Below, piece after piece: positions 7,029 to 16,676 of a DNA stretch of 64,000 nucleotides (position 1 is the stretch's first letter; each line of letters begins with the position of its first letter). The stretch comes from Pseudoalteromonas shioyasakiensis (GTDB lineage: Bacteria > Pseudomonadota > Gammaproteobacteria > Enterobacterales > Alteromonadaceae), in contig NZ_JAKEVM010000002.1 in assembly GCF_022398475.1 (NCBI RefSeq), positions 62,001-126,000 of the forward strand, in the 5' to 3' direction. The translations under genes were made by a program, and so were the position numbers. The notes beneath the pieces were generated by a model. The model made no database searches. It saw only the letters and a program-made list of their open reading frames with translations, and was not told the origin of the DNA.

Positions 7029-9845
7029 ATGTTTAAAAGAACACACATAGCCAGTGCTGTAGTTATGGCATTTACCTGTCAATTTGCTTTTGCACAGGAG
7101 GAAGCACCAAACACTCCTGAGAATAACGTCGATGAGATGGAAGTTATTCAAGTATCAGGTATTCGCGGCAGTTTAAACAAAGCGTTAGATGAAAAACGTG
7201 CAAGCGTTCAAATCGTGGATGCAATTGTTGCTGAAGATATTGGTAAATTCCCTGATAACAACGTGGTTGAAGCACTACAACGTGTGACAGGTGTACAAAC
7301 AACAGGCCGTGGTGCTGGTGAAGTAAGCGCGGTTTCAATCCGTGGTCTTACTGATGTTAATACCACAGTTAATGGTCGCGCTATCTTTACAGGTGCGGGT
7401 CGTGATGTGGCGCTGCAAGACATTCCTGCAAGTCTACTTTCGGGTGTAACAGTTTATAAAACCCGTTCGGCGGACCAAATCGAACGCGGTATCGCAGGTG
7501 CGATTGATATTAAAACTCACCGTCCTTTCAACTTCGAAGGTGAAAAAGTTGTTTTAGCGGCACGTGCGATTTACTCAGATCAACCAGATGAAGTTGATCC
7601 AAATATTAGTGCATTACTCTCTAACCGTTGGGAAATCGACGGCGCTGGTGAATTTGGTGCACTTTTCAATATTTCTTATGCTGAAACACATTACCGCGAT
7701 GACACCATCACAGCGGGTGCTGCATTCCCATTCTTTACTGATAAACCACAGTACAACTACTCACCGTATTCACGTGTTCCAAATGAATTCTGGACTCAAG
7801 GTACTGAGTTAGGTCTACCTACTGCGGCTGGTTCTACTTTAGACGTAAATGGTGAGCCAACTGAATACCTATTAGCACGTGATGCTATTTTTGGTACTTC
7901 ATTCACCGGTCTTCGTAAGCGCCCGGCAGCGTCTGTATCTTTACAGTGGGCACCAGATGAAACCCTAGAAATCACAGCTGAAGGTTTCTACACAGGTTAC
8001 GAAAACGAATCGCAAAACGCGATGTGGTTCTCAAATACGTTTGAAAACGGTAACGGCTTCATTGAAACACCAACTGTGTTTGATGGCACTAACGTAGTTA
8101 AAGAAAAGCAAGCGATTGGCGCTGGCGGTTTCCAAAGTGGTGACTTTTCATATGGTAAAACAGATAGCTACTTATATGCGCTAGGTGCAGAGTGGCTAGC
8201 AAGCGATTACCTAACCATTAATACAGAAGTTGTTTACCAAGACAGTGAGTACGAAACAGATTTCTTCGCAATGCGTTTTGATCGTGTAGCGACGGGTCTT
8301 GACGTTGATTTTAATGATAAAGACGGCGTACCAGGCATCGCGTTTTGGGATGATCCAAACACAGCGGTAAACGAAGCAGATATGGCTGCTATCGAAAACT
8401 GGAATGCAGGTACTATTTATGACAATGGCGGTGGTAATGCCGGCGATGCACTAACATTCACATTTGATGCTGAATACCTAATTGGTGGTACTTATTTTGA
8501 TAAAGTGAAATTCGGTGGTCGCTACGAAAAACGAACTGCGCAAGAGTACACACGTGGTCAAGATACTGGTATTGCAAACACATCTGTGGCTAGCTTAATT
8601 GAGCAGCTAGCAGCAGCGGGTGCAGCAGGTGATGGTTCTGGTATTGTGTTCCAAGTTGATGATTATTTCGATGGCCGTGCTGACGTATTCGACAGCTTTG
8701 TAACTGCTGACGGTGGCTACATGCTTGATAACGGCGATGCTGTTCGTAGCGTATATGGCCTTGAGGCTGAAGATGTATACAAAACATTTGATATCGAAGA
8801 AAACTCATACGCGCTATATGCCACAACTAACTTCTTCTTAACGGAAGATATTAGCGGTGAGTTTGGTTTACGTTATGTAAGCTACGAGCAAGATATGGAC
8901 TTTGTTGCTGAGTCTGGCGGCATGAACTCAAATGTATTTGAAGAAAGCTCAGCAAGTGCTGATAGCAGCGCATTACTACCAAGCTTAGTACTTAACTGGA
9001 ACATCACTGATGATGTAGTGGGCCGTGTAGCGTACACAGAAACATTACGTATGCCTAACTTTGCTGACTTAAACGCGCTGCAATACTGGTACGATCCTTT
9101 AACAGAAGGTGCTACATACGGTACAGGTAATGGTGGTAACCCAGAGCTTAAACCAACAGAATCAAAGAACTATGATGTATCACTTGAATGGTACTTCGCA
9201 GATACAAGCTCACTTTACGCGGCTTACTTTAAGCGTGAAATAGAAGGCTTAGTTGTTGCGGGTCGTAAGCAAGTTGTGCGCGAAGGCGATGATGGCGTAA
9301 CACGCCCATATGTATTAAGTGCACCAGTGAATGCTTCAAACGGTGAACTGTCTGGTTTAGAAGTTGGTTTAGTTTACTTCCCAGAAAACTTACCAGAGTA
9401 CTTAAACGGCTTTGGTGTGCAAGCAAGCTACACCATGCTTGACTCAGAGCAAGATACACCTGAATTCAATGAGTTAGGTGAAATCTCTGGTTATGTTGAT
9501 TCACAAATGGCAGGTGTTTCTGATGAATCGTACAGCATCGTAGGTATCTACGAGCGTGATTCATTCGACATGCGTTTATCATATGTATGGCGTTCTGAGT
9601 TCTACACAGGTAACGAAGCGGCAATCTTTGCTAACCCGATTCAATTCTGGAATCGTCCAGAGCAAAGCTTAGACTTCCAATTTAGCTACAATGTGAATGA
9701 TGATTTAGTGGTTACTTTTGATGCAACGAACATCCTAGATGACGTATATCAGAGCTACTACGGTGAAGGTAACGACAACCTATTTAACTTTGGTAACGGT
9801 ATCTACTCACGTACATTCGCACTAGGTGCACGTTATTCTTTCTAA
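7029..9845 (+). CDS. TonB-dependent receptor for arabino-oligosaccharides
   Basis: A 938-residue outer-membrane receptor. The ATG at 7029 is chosen because it follows a GGAGA site and opens a good signal peptide (AVVMAFTCQFAFA|Q). A TonB-box-like EVIQVSG follows at residues 38-44, then the plug (VVEALQRVTGVQTT, VSIRGLTDVNTTVNG) and a large beta barrel ending in a terminal aromatic (GARYSF). The layout matches the TIGR01782 class common in sugar-scavenging Alteromonadales and Xanthomonads. It probably imports arabinan fragments made by the GH43 lipoprotein, for cleavage in the periplasm. A terminator follows. Substrate is inferred from the neighbours only. Confidence 0.88.
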   Translation: MFKRTHIASAVVMAFTCQFAFAQEEAPNTPENNVDEMEVIQVSGIRGSLNKALDEKRASVQIVDAIVAEDIGKFPDNNVVEALQRVTGVQTTGRGAGEVSAVSIRGLTDVNTTVNGRAIFTGAGRDVALQDIPASLLSGVTVYKTRSADQIERGIAGAIDIKTHRPFNFEGEKVVLAARAIYSDQPDEVDPNISALLSNRWEIDGAGEFGALFNISYAETHYRDDTITAGAAFPFFTDKPQYNYSPYSRVPNEFWTQGTELGLPTAAGSTLDVNGEPTEYLLARDAIFGTSFTGLRKRPAASVSLQWAPDETLEITAEGFYTGYENESQNAMWFSNTFENGNGFIETPTVFDGTNVVKEKQAIGAGGFQSGDFSYGKTDSYLYALGAEWLASDYLTINTEVVYQDSEYETDFFAMRFDRVATGLDVDFNDKDGVPGIAFWDDPNTAVNEADMAAIENWNAGTIYDNGGGNAGDALTFTFDAEYLIGGTYFDKVKFGGRYEKRTAQEYTRGQDTGIANTSVASLIEQLAAAGAAGDGSGIVFQVDDYFDGRADVFDSFVTADGGYMLDNGDAVRSVYGLEAEDVYKTFDIEENSYALYATTNFFLTEDISGEFGLRYVSYEQDMDFVAESGGMNSNVFEESSASADSSALLPSLVLNWNITDDVVGRVAYTETLRMPNFADLNALQYWYDPLTEGATYGTGNGGNPELKPTESKNYDVSLEWYFADTSSLYAAYFKREIEGLVVAGRKQVVREGDDGVTRPYVLSAPVNASNGELSGLEVGLVYFPENLPEYLNGFGVQASYTMLDSEQDTPEFNELGEISGYVDSQMAGVSDESYSIVGIYERDSFDMRLSYVWRSEFYTGNEAAIFANPIQFWNRPEQSLDFQFSYNVNDDLVVTFDATNILDDVYQSYYGEGNDNLFNFGNGIYSRTFALGARYSF

Positions 9846-9862
9846 ATTTCTTTTATAGACCT

Positions 9863-9890
9863 AAAAACCCCGGCTCTGCTGGGGTTTTTT
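9863..9890 (+). terminator. Rho-independent terminator after TonB receptor
   Basis: AAAAACCCC and GGGGTTTTT arms with a 9-base loop and a T-run, 18 bases past the receptor stop codon. Confidence 0.85.
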
Positions 9891-9940
9891 ATTGGTTTTT
9901 ATAAACCAAACCATCGGTCGAAAAGAGTTGCGATTTAATA

Positions 9941-9954
9941 AGTATGATAATACT
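9941..9954. promoter_or_regulatory. Small palindrome upstream of sugar symporter
   Basis: AGTAT-GATA-ATACT, 5-bp perfect arms within an AT-rich stretch 160 bases before the symporter start. It resembles, but does not match, the palindrome at 6858-6876; a weak operator candidate. Confidence 0.3.
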
Positions 9955-10116
9955 ATTAATTGGATTAGCATTAAATTTACAAAAATAACGAACGCAATGG
10001 CCAAGCTGTGTAATATCTAGGGCTATAAATTTATTTGATACGCAATGTTGAAGCTTTTTAGCATTGCTTGAAATAGTGAGCGGCGGCTCATTATTGACCA
10101 ATTAGGGTGTTGTTGT

Positions 10117-11454
10117 ATGGAATCTCAAAAGTTATCCGTTGTAGAAAAGGTCGGCTTTGGCGCCGGCGACATGGCAGTAAATGTCATGGTTGCAGCGTTA
10201 TTCTATTTTATGTCTTTCTTTTACACCGATATCTACGGGCTTGATCCGGTTGATATGGGTGTGTTGTTCTTAGTGGCGCGTTTTGTTGATGCCTTTACCG
10301 ATCCATTAATGGGGGTGATCACCGACAAAGTGAAAACCCGTTGGGGTCAGTTCCGTCACTGGTTCTTATTTTTATCTGTTCCATATGGTTTGTCGGTCGT
10401 ACTGTTATTTACCACGCCTGATTTCGACTACAACATGAAGTTAGCGTGGGCTTATGCCACTTACTTGTTTGCGACCTTGATGTTTACCGGTGTTGCTATT
10501 CCTTATATCTCTTACATTGGTGTATTAACTGCCGATCCTAAAGAGCGTTTGTCAGCCAATGGTTACCGTATGTTCTTCGCTAAGATTGCCAATGTAGTGA
10601 TCGTATTTTCAGTGCCGCTACTTGCCTCATATTGGGGAGATGGCAGCTTGTCGTATGGTTATAAACTGGCAATGGCATTGGTATCGGCATGTGCCGTAGC
10701 ACTATTTTTGTTTTGCTTCTTTACTACTCGCGAACGTATTACCCATGAGCCACAAACCGAAGGCGTACTTACGCAGTTAAAAGTACTTATTAAAAACGAT
10801 CAATGGTTACTACTGTGTGCAGCATGTGTGCTTGGTACGCTTGGCTATGCGATTCGTGGCAGTGTTGCTATGTATTACGCAACCTATTACTTAGGTGTAC
10901 CAGATTTAGCAGGTGCCTTTACCAGTGCAGGTATTGCAGCATCTATTGTCTCAATGGTGGCAAGTACGTGGATCACCCAGCGCTACTGTAAAATGAAGCT
11001 ATTCCGTCAATCACAAATTGCAGTGCTATTTATTTCATTACTAATGTACTTTGTAGTGCAGCCTGGCGATGTGATGACGGCGTTTGTGCTTTATATCATC
11101 TTGTCATTTGTGGTTGATTTACATGCGCCAGTGTTCTGGTCTGCAATTGCTGAAGCCGTTGATTACGGTGAAATTAAAGACGGCGTTCGTGCATCGGGTC
11201 TATCATTTGGTGGTATTTCATTCTGCCAAAAAGCCGGGGGCGGTTTAGCGGGCTTAGCGGGTGGTTTATTACTGGCATTTTTTGAGTACAAGCCTAACGT
11301 TGAGCAAACTGAATTTACCCTTATGGGCTTAGCACTGATGCTAACTATCATTCCGGGTGTTTTCCACGCCTTACTAGGTCTGATTTTGAAAAAATACAAA
11401 ATTACCGATGAGTACTATACGGATATGGTTATTCATAAGCGCCTACCAAAATAA
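10117..11454 (+). CDS. GPH-family sugar:cation symporter
   Basis: A 445-residue inner-membrane transporter of the glycoside-pentoside-hexuronide:cation symporter family (MFS superfamily, MelB/XylP relatives). The N-terminus carries the family signature (GFGAGDMAVN, then FVDAFTDPLMGVITD and TRWGQFRHW). About twelve hydrophobic segments follow. It probably moves arabinose or short arabino-oligosaccharides from periplasm to cytoplasm with Na+ or H+. It lies between the receptor and the GH127 gene, each with its own signal structure, so it may be separately transcribed. Substrate is inferred from context. Confidence 0.85.
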   Translation: MESQKLSVVEKVGFGAGDMAVNVMVAALFYFMSFFYTDIYGLDPVDMGVLFLVARFVDAFTDPLMGVITDKVKTRWGQFRHWFLFLSVPYGLSVVLLFTTPDFDYNMKLAWAYATYLFATLMFTGVAIPYISYIGVLTADPKERLSANGYRMFFAKIANVVIVFSVPLLASYWGDGSLSYGYKLAMALVSACAVALFLFCFFTTRERITHEPQTEGVLTQLKVLIKNDQWLLLCAACVLGTLGYAIRGSVAMYYATYYLGVPDLAGAFTSAGIAASIVSMVASTWITQRYCKMKLFRQSQIAVLFISLLMYFVVQPGDVMTAFVLYIILSFVVDLHAPVFWSAIAEAVDYGEIKDGVRASGLSFGGISFCQKAGGGLAGLAGGLLLAFFEYKPNVEQTEFTLMGLALMLTIIPGVFHALLGLILKKYKITDEYYTDMVIHKRLPK

Positions 11455-11466
11455 CCACTCTTTAAA

Positions 11467-11491
11467 CGCACACACTAAATAAGTGTGTGCG
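11467..11491 (+). terminator. Intercistronic hairpin between symporter and GH127
   Basis: CGCACACACT-AAATA-AGTGTGTGCG, a perfect 10-bp stem right after the symporter stop. The downstream sequence is only moderately T-rich (CTTTGCTCTTT), so it may be a leaky terminator or an mRNA-stabilising hairpin rather than a full stop. Confidence 0.5.
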
Positions 11492-11531
11492 CTTTGCTCT
11501 TTAAAATAATAATTCGCTGGGAGACAACAGT

Positions 11532-13976
11532 ATGAACACATTCAAGGTTAGCTATTTAGCAAGCGTTTGCGCTGCAATATTAACTGTTAGCGGTTGCAGT
11601 GAAATGCCAACAGAAAGTAAACAAGCCGCTTCAGTGGAGCATGCTGAACATACCAGCGAACAACATTTATTTGCCCTAAATCAAGTAAGTTTAAGCGCCA
11701 GCCCGTTTTTACATGCGCAGCAAACGAATGTGCGTTATTTATTAGCTCTTCATCCTGATCAGCTGCTTGCTCCTTATCTGCGTGAAGCAGGTCTTGAGCC
11801 AAAAGCGCCTAACTATGGCAACTGGGAAAGTACTGGCCTTGATGGCCATATTGGCGGTCATTATCTTTCAGCCTTAAGCCTTGCGTGGGCAGCCACAGGT
11901 GACGAAGAATTAAAGCAGCGTTTAGATTATATGCTAAGCGAGCTGGATCGCGCCCAGCAAGCCACTGGTGGTTACTTAGGCGGTATCCCAAATGGCGATG
12001 AAATGTGGCAGCAGATTGAAAAAGGTGAAATCAAAGCCGATTTATTCAGCTTAAATGACCGCTGGGTGCCTCTTTATAACATCGATAAAATCTTCCATGG
12101 CTTGCGTGATGCATACGACGTTGCTGGCAGTGATAAAGCCAAACAAATGCTATTTAAGTTAGGTGAATGGTTCTTAGCGACCACTGCTAAGCTAACTGAT
12201 GAACAAGTTCAACAAATGCTGTATTCAGAGCATGGTGGCTTAAATGATGTGTTTGCTGATATGTACTTTATTAGTGACGATGAGCGTTACTTAAAACTAG
12301 CCCGTCAGTTCTCTCATAACATCATTATTGAACCCTTATTACACAAAGAAGATAAGTTAACTGGCCTGCATGCAAATACGCAAATTCCAAAAATTATTGG
12401 CATGTTGAAAGTAGCAAATGCCAGTGATGATAAAGCATGGCAGAAAGGTGCTGACTTTTTCTGGAAAACAGTCAGCCAAGAGCGCTCAGTATCAATTGGT
12501 GGTAACTCGGTACGTGAGCATTTTCATGATAAAAGTGACTTCACGCCAATGGTTGAAGATGTTGAAGGCCCAGAAACCTGCAACACTTACAACATGATGA
12601 AACTTAGTAAGTTATTATTTTTAAAAACCGGTGATACGCGTTATTTAGACTATTATGAGCGCGCCACATATAACCATATTTTATCGTCACAACACCCAGA
12701 GCATGGCGGTCTTGTTTACTTTACCTCAATGCGCCCTGGGCATTACCGTATGTATTCGTCAGTGCAAGATTCAATGTGGTGTTGTGTAGGCTCAGGTATT
12801 GAGAATCACAGCAAATATGGTGAGCTGATTTATAGCAATACCGGTAAAGAGCTATGGGTAAACTTGTTTATTCCTAGCACGTTAAACTGGCAACAGCAGG
12901 GTTTGCAAATCACGCAAGAAAGCCAGTTCCCAGATGATAACAAGGTCTCACTGACCGTGAATCGTTTGTCTGAGGGGCAAAGCTCTGAGTCGGTGATTCA
13001 TATTCGTAAACCGTCTTGGCAGCAAGGTGAGCTGAGCTTTACTTTAAATGGACAAGCTGTAAGCGCAACCGAAAAAGACGGTTACTACAGTATCAGCCAT
13101 GCTTGGCAAAGCGGTGATAAGCTTGCCTTTGAACTTAGTCCTAAGCTTTATACTGAGCAGCTACCTGATGGTCAGCATTATTACTCTGTGATGTATGGGC
13201 CTGTTGTAATGGCTACCAAAGTACAAGCATTTGCAAATGAGCAGCTTAACTTTGTTGCTGACAATAGCCGCATGGGCCACATCGCCGCTGGGCCAACTTG
13301 TCCGCCAGAGGCTCTTCCAATCATGCTGAGTGAGCCAGAACAATTTATTGCCGATCTCACTCGTAAACCGGGCCAAAAGCTCGCATTTATCGCCGATAAA
13401 AATGTGGCGATTGCCAAGCAAGGTATCGATAACACTAAGAGCACAGAGCTAATTCCGTTCTTCCGCTTACACGATAGTCGCTATCAAGTGTATTGGCCTC
13501 AGCAAAGCGAAGCAGAGTTCACGCAATTTGTTGCCGATGCAAAAGCGGCTGAGCAAGCGAAAGAGGAACTTCGTTTATTAACCGTTGATCAAATTACACC
13601 GGGTGAACAACAACCTGAAGTCGAACACGATTTTAAAGGTGAGGGAACCCGTGCAGGTGTTAATAATGGTCATCACTGGCGCGATGCGACAGGTTGGTTT
13701 GAGTATCAGCTTAGTAACCCAGAACAAAAAGCGGTTGCTTTGCGTGTTCGCTATTTTATTGGCGATGTAGATCGTCATTTCTCTATTAATTTAAATGGAG
13801 AGCAATTAGCTGCAGTTAGTTTGCCTGTAGGTAAACCGACGGATGAGTTCTACACCATTGATTACCCATTAACAGAAGCAATGAAAAAGTCGAAAACGCT
13901 TACCTTACGTTTTGCTGCCGACAAAGATTCTGTTGCCGGTGGTATCTATGGTATTCGTTTAATCAACGCACAATAA
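11532..13976 (+). CDS. GH127-type beta-L-arabinofuranosidase lipoprotein
   Basis: An 814-residue lipoprotein (lipobox VSGC at about residue 22). The central part matches the DUF1680/GH127 (alpha/alpha)6 barrel. The zinc/catalytic cysteine signature is present as EGPETCNTYN, followed about 60 residues later by MWCCVGSGIENHSKYGE; in characterised GH127 enzymes these Glu and Cys residues bind zinc and one Cys is the nucleophile. The C-terminal part (about 680-814) looks like a beta-sandwich accessory domain with a distinct sugar-binding appearance. It probably removes beta-L-arabinofuranose at the cell envelope. GH146 enzymes share this fold and cannot be excluded. A GGGAGA ribosome site precedes the ATG. 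Confidence 0.86.
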   Translation: MNTFKVSYLASVCAAILTVSGCSEMPTESKQAASVEHAEHTSEQHLFALNQVSLSASPFLHAQQTNVRYLLALHPDQLLAPYLREAGLEPKAPNYGNWESTGLDGHIGGHYLSALSLAWAATGDEELKQRLDYMLSELDRAQQATGGYLGGIPNGDEMWQQIEKGEIKADLFSLNDRWVPLYNIDKIFHGLRDAYDVAGSDKAKQMLFKLGEWFLATTAKLTDEQVQQMLYSEHGGLNDVFADMYFISDDERYLKLARQFSHNIIIEPLLHKEDKLTGLHANTQIPKIIGMLKVANASDDKAWQKGADFFWKTVSQERSVSIGGNSVREHFHDKSDFTPMVEDVEGPETCNTYNMMKLSKLLFLKTGDTRYLDYYERATYNHILSSQHPEHGGLVYFTSMRPGHYRMYSSVQDSMWCCVGSGIENHSKYGELIYSNTGKELWVNLFIPSTLNWQQQGLQITQESQFPDDNKVSLTVNRLSEGQSSESVIHIRKPSWQQGELSFTLNGQAVSATEKDGYYSISHAWQSGDKLAFELSPKLYTEQLPDGQHYYSVMYGPVVMATKVQAFANEQLNFVADNSRMGHIAAGPTCPPEALPIMLSEPEQFIADLTRKPGQKLAFIADKNVAIAKQGIDNTKSTELIPFFRLHDSRYQVYWPQQSEAEFTQFVADAKAAEQAKEELRLLTVDQITPGEQQPEVEHDFKGEGTRAGVNNGHHWRDATGWFEYQLSNPEQKAVALRVRYFIGDVDRHFSINLNGEQLAAVSLPVGKPTDEFYTIDYPLTEAMKKSKTLTLRFAADKDSVAGGIYGIRLINAQ

Positions 13977-13986
13977 AGAGTTGGCT

Positions 13987-14412
13987 ATGTTAAGCAACAA
14001 TGTGTTTGCGACGGCTAAAGAGCATGTTTTACCGTCGCTTTTAGATAACAGCGCAGAGCAACACTGTTTTTACCAAACCCCGACAGGACTTGGTTATCGA
14101 GTGATTGAGCAAGGTCAGGGGGATAAACCTAGTTGGGATGCCACAGTGACTGTGCATCAACGAGTTACCCTTAAAAATGGTCGGGTATTATTTGATACTC
14201 GAAAGCAAGGTGCAGCTGTAGAGTACGAAATTGCAGAGGCGATAGTGGGCTTGCAAGAAGCGTTGCAACTAATGAATAAAGGCAGTCGCTTTGAGGTGCT
14301 AATACCTGCGCATTTGGCACGTGATGTGTACAGCGCATTTATTGAAGAAAAGCATCAGCAAGGCTGCCAAAGCCCCATGCTCGTTGATATTACCTTGGTT
14401 GATTTTAGTTAA
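13987..14412 (+). CDS. FKBP-like domain protein
   Basis: A 141-residue protein with no signal peptide, ten bases after the GH127 stop and so in the same operon. A TTG six bases upstream is an alternative start, but AAAGAG is better spaced for the ATG. The fold of FKBP peptidyl-prolyl isomerases is visible: GLGYRVIEQGQGDKP, ATVTVHQRVTLKNGRVLFDT, a degenerate core where GW.EGLQLM becomes GLQEALQLM, and IPAHLARD in place of the usual IP..LAYG. The active-site aromatics therefore seem partly lost. It may be a cytoplasmic chaperone-like or binding protein. A role in arabinan use is unproven. Confidence 0.62.
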   Translation: MLSNNVFATAKEHVLPSLLDNSAEQHCFYQTPTGLGYRVIEQGQGDKPSWDATVTVHQRVTLKNGRVLFDTRKQGAAVEYEIAEAIVGLQEALQLMNKGSRFEVLIPAHLARDVYSAFIEEKHQQGCQSPMLVDITLVDFS

Positions 14413-14454
14413 TAACACCTACTTTCAACCTCAAACTAGGTCATTAAAGCAAAT

Positions 14455-14482
14455 AAAAAACCTGCAATTTTGCAGGTTTTTT
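14455..14482. terminator. Bidirectional terminator between FKBP-like and GH43 genes
   Basis: AAAAAACCTGCA-ATTT-TGCAGGTTTTTT, a 12-bp symmetric stem with T-runs on both strands between convergent genes. Confidence 0.88.
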
Positions 14483-14496
14483 TGTGTGTTGGATAA

Positions 14497-15471
14497 TTAC
14501 TTCTTAAGCTTGGTTTTAAGCTTATTTAGGTCGGCTGGGTTAACAACCGGCCAATCGTTTTTCCAACTCATAGGTAAAATACGTAGTTTTTGCACGCCGT
14601 TATCGGCTGTTTCGTAGGCGTGTAATACTAAATAGTCTTTGCCATCAAAGGTGTACGCAGCGTTATGACCAAGAGCTGCCCAGTCTTTATTACCTTCAAT
14701 AACTAAACTGCCACCGCCATCAACCATAGAGCGACCTTGTTGATCTAAGTATGGGCCTTCGATGTTTTTGCTGCGACCTACGCGTACGTTATAAGTACTC
14801 TCTACGCCACGGCAGCATTTATCAAACGAAACAAATAGGTAGTAATAGCCATTCTTTTTAAAGATATAAGGTGCTTCAATCGGGCCATGTTCCGTGTTTG
14901 GGCGACTCGCAATGTGATGCCACTTTTCAGGTTTTGCTAAGCGCACCATGTCATCATCAAGTTTTACTAGTTTAAGACCACCCCAGAACGAACCAAAGCT
15001 CATCCACGGTGTGCCATTGTCATCTTCGATTATTGCAGGGTCGATAGCGTTCCAATCGTCACGTTCAGGCACTGATTCAACCACTATGCCGTAGTCAATC
15101 CACTTGTAATCAGGTGATGATGGGTCAAGTGTTTCATTAACCGTTACACCAATTGCCGAAGTGTTTTTGCCGAATGCAGAGACTGAGTAATAAAGGTAAA
15201 ACTTACCATTTTTCTCATACACATCAGGTGCCCATAAGTGGCCATCAAAACTTGGTGAAATACGCTTTGCCCAACTCGGCTCATCTTTAAAAACGCGGCC
15301 TGTGAGTTTCCAGTTGGTTAAATCTTTTGATTCATAATAGGTAATACCAGGGCCTGTGCTAAATACATAGTACGTGTCGCCTTCTTTGGTCATTACCGGA
15401 TCATGTACTTCAACTTGCTTTGCAGATACGGCTGCGGCAGAAAAAAGTAGCCCTGTTGAAAGCCACTTCAT
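14497..15471 (-). CDS. GH43 endo-1,5-alpha-L-arabinanase (Arb43A-like)
   Basis: From the ATG at 15471 the protein is 324 residues with a signal peptide (MKWLSTGLLFSAAAVSA). This ATG has AAGGTGA about ten bases upstream; an in-frame ATG at 15501 is an alternative. The catalytic triad of GH43 arabinanases is clear: base Asp in EVHDPVM, pKa modulator in NAIDPAII, acid Glu in GPIEAPYIF. The following FDKCCRGVESTYNVRVGRS is diagnostic of the Arb43A/AbnA group, and LGHNAAY holds the metal-site His. It hydrolyses internal alpha-1,5 linkages of linear arabinan, probably in the periplasm or outside. No binding module is attached. Confidence 0.9.
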   Translation of the reverse strand: MKWLSTGLLFSAAAVSAKQVEVHDPVMTKEGDTYYVFSTGPGITYYESKDLTNWKLTGRVFKDEPSWAKRISPSFDGHLWAPDVYEKNGKFYLYYSVSAFGKNTSAIGVTVNETLDPSSPDYKWIDYGIVVESVPERDDWNAIDPAIIEDDNGTPWMSFGSFWGGLKLVKLDDDMVRLAKPEKWHHIASRPNTEHGPIEAPYIFKKNGYYYLFVSFDKCCRGVESTYNVRVGRSKNIEGPYLDQQGRSMVDGGGSLVIEGNKDWAALGHNAAYTFDGKDYLVLHAYETADNGVQKLRILPMSWKNDWPVVNPADLNKLKTKLKK

Positions 15472-15551
15472 TGCGTGTGTCACCTTACTTACGGGTCTCA
15501 TGCTTGAATACCTTTTGTTGTTTTAACTCTTGTGTTCATTCAGCTACTATA

Positions 15552-15571
15552 TAATATGTAATACAATATTA
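15552..15571. promoter_or_regulatory. Palindromic operator candidate before GH43_26 gene
   Basis: TAATATGTAATACAATATTA: outer 6-bp arms TAATAT/ATATTA and an inner near-palindrome TGTAATACA. The inner part resembles the GT..N..AC core of FadR-type GntR operators, and ATACAATAT is shared with 6863-6871. It sits between the divergent GH43 genes and could serve both. Confidence 0.5.
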
Positions 15572-15604
15572 ACAATAAAATCGAGACGAAATACAGGACA
15601 CATT

Positions 15605-16633
15605 ATGCTCAAAAAATTATCTCGGCTAACGCTTCTTAGTGCGTTAAGCGCCTCGTCATTGTCAGCCCTTGCTGATGCTAATAGTAGCAAGACTTTAGCG
15701 CCAATTGATAACCCCATTGTACTCAAACGGGCTGATCCTTGGTTAGTTCGTGATGATAAAAGTGGCTGTTACACGTTTATAGGTAGTTCGCCGAAATTTG
15801 ATGAAATTGAGCTGCGCCAAGCTTGTCGTTTAAACGATTTAAAATTAGCTGAGCCGAAGGTTATTTGGCAAAAGCGCGATAAAGGCCCAATGAGCGTCAA
15901 TATTTGGGCCCCTGAGCTGCATCAAATTGATGGCAGTTGGTATATCTACTTCGCCGCAGGTGATATCGAAAAGCCGTTCAGTATTCGCATGTATGCACTT
16001 AAAAACGACAGTGCTAATCCGATGCAAGGTGAGTGGCAAGAAATGGGGCAAGTAACTAGCCACCTTGATAGTTTTTCGCTTGATGCCACAAGTTTTACGC
16101 ACAAGGGTAAGCGTTACATGATTTGGGCGCAGCAGAACCAGCCTGCAACTTATAACTCAGCTTTATGGTTAGCTGAAATGGACTCACCAACATCAATTAA
16201 AGAACCCATTATCGCGATTACTGAGCCAACCCTTGATTGGGAAGTGCAAGGCTACAAGGTAAACGAAGGTGCTGCAGTCATCACCCATGGTGATAAAATA
16301 TTTGTCACTTATTCAGCCAGTGCCACCGATCATCGATATGCGATGGGCTTGCTATGGGCAGATGTGAATGCTGATTTGCTTGATCCTGCTAGTTGGCATA
16401 AAAAGGCTGAGCCGGTGTTCACCACCAATGCTGAGCTAGGTCGTTTTGGCCCTGGGCACAACAGTTTTGTAAAAGCTGAAGATGGTGTAACCGATTTAAT
16501 GATTTATCACAGTCGTGACTATAAAGAGCTGAAAGGCACACCGCTTACAGACCCAAATCGCCATGCGCGAGCACGCATTATTACGTGGGATAAGAACGGT
16601 TTTCCAGTGTTTTCACCAGAACTCGCTGATTAA
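15605..16633 (+). CDS. GH43 (subfamily 26-like) exo-alpha-L-arabinofuranosidase
   Basis: A 342-residue exported enzyme starting at the ATG at 15605, which has AGGA nine bases upstream and opens a signal peptide (LTLLSALSASSLSALA). GH43 residues: base in LKRADPWLV, pKa modulator in SLDATSF and acid in VNEGAAVI, followed by GRFGPGHNSFV. This arrangement is that of GH43_26 exo-1,5-alpha-L-arabinofuranosidases. It probably trims arabino-oligosaccharides to arabinose. It is divergent from the endo-arabinanase gene and shares its control region. The subfamily call is from remembered pattern, not a search. Confidence 0.82.
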   Translation: MLKKLSRLTLLSALSASSLSALADANSSKTLAPIDNPIVLKRADPWLVRDDKSGCYTFIGSSPKFDEIELRQACRLNDLKLAEPKVIWQKRDKGPMSVNIWAPELHQIDGSWYIYFAAGDIEKPFSIRMYALKNDSANPMQGEWQEMGQVTSHLDSFSLDATSFTHKGKRYMIWAQQNQPATYNSALWLAEMDSPTSIKEPIIAITEPTLDWEVQGYKVNEGAAVITHGDKIFVTYSASATDHRYAMGLLWADVNADLLDPASWHKKAEPVFTTNAELGRFGPGHNSFVKAEDGVTDLMIYHSRDYKELKGTPLTDPNRHARARIITWDKNGFPVFSPELAD

Positions 16634-16655
16634 AAAAGGGCGCCAATTGGCGCCC
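16634..16655 (-). terminator. Terminator of the SSS symporter gene
   Basis: On the minus strand GGGCGCC-AATT-GGCGCCC is followed by TTTTTT. The stem is perfect and lies between convergent genes; the other strand lacks a T-run. Confidence 0.85.
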
Positions 16656-16676
16656 TACAACTTTGGGAACGAACGA

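Noticed and set aside
9889-10101. A 70-residue minus-strand frame upstream of the GPH symporter
   Set aside because: It covers the promoter region and the downstream edge of a terminator, with no domain and unlike codon use.
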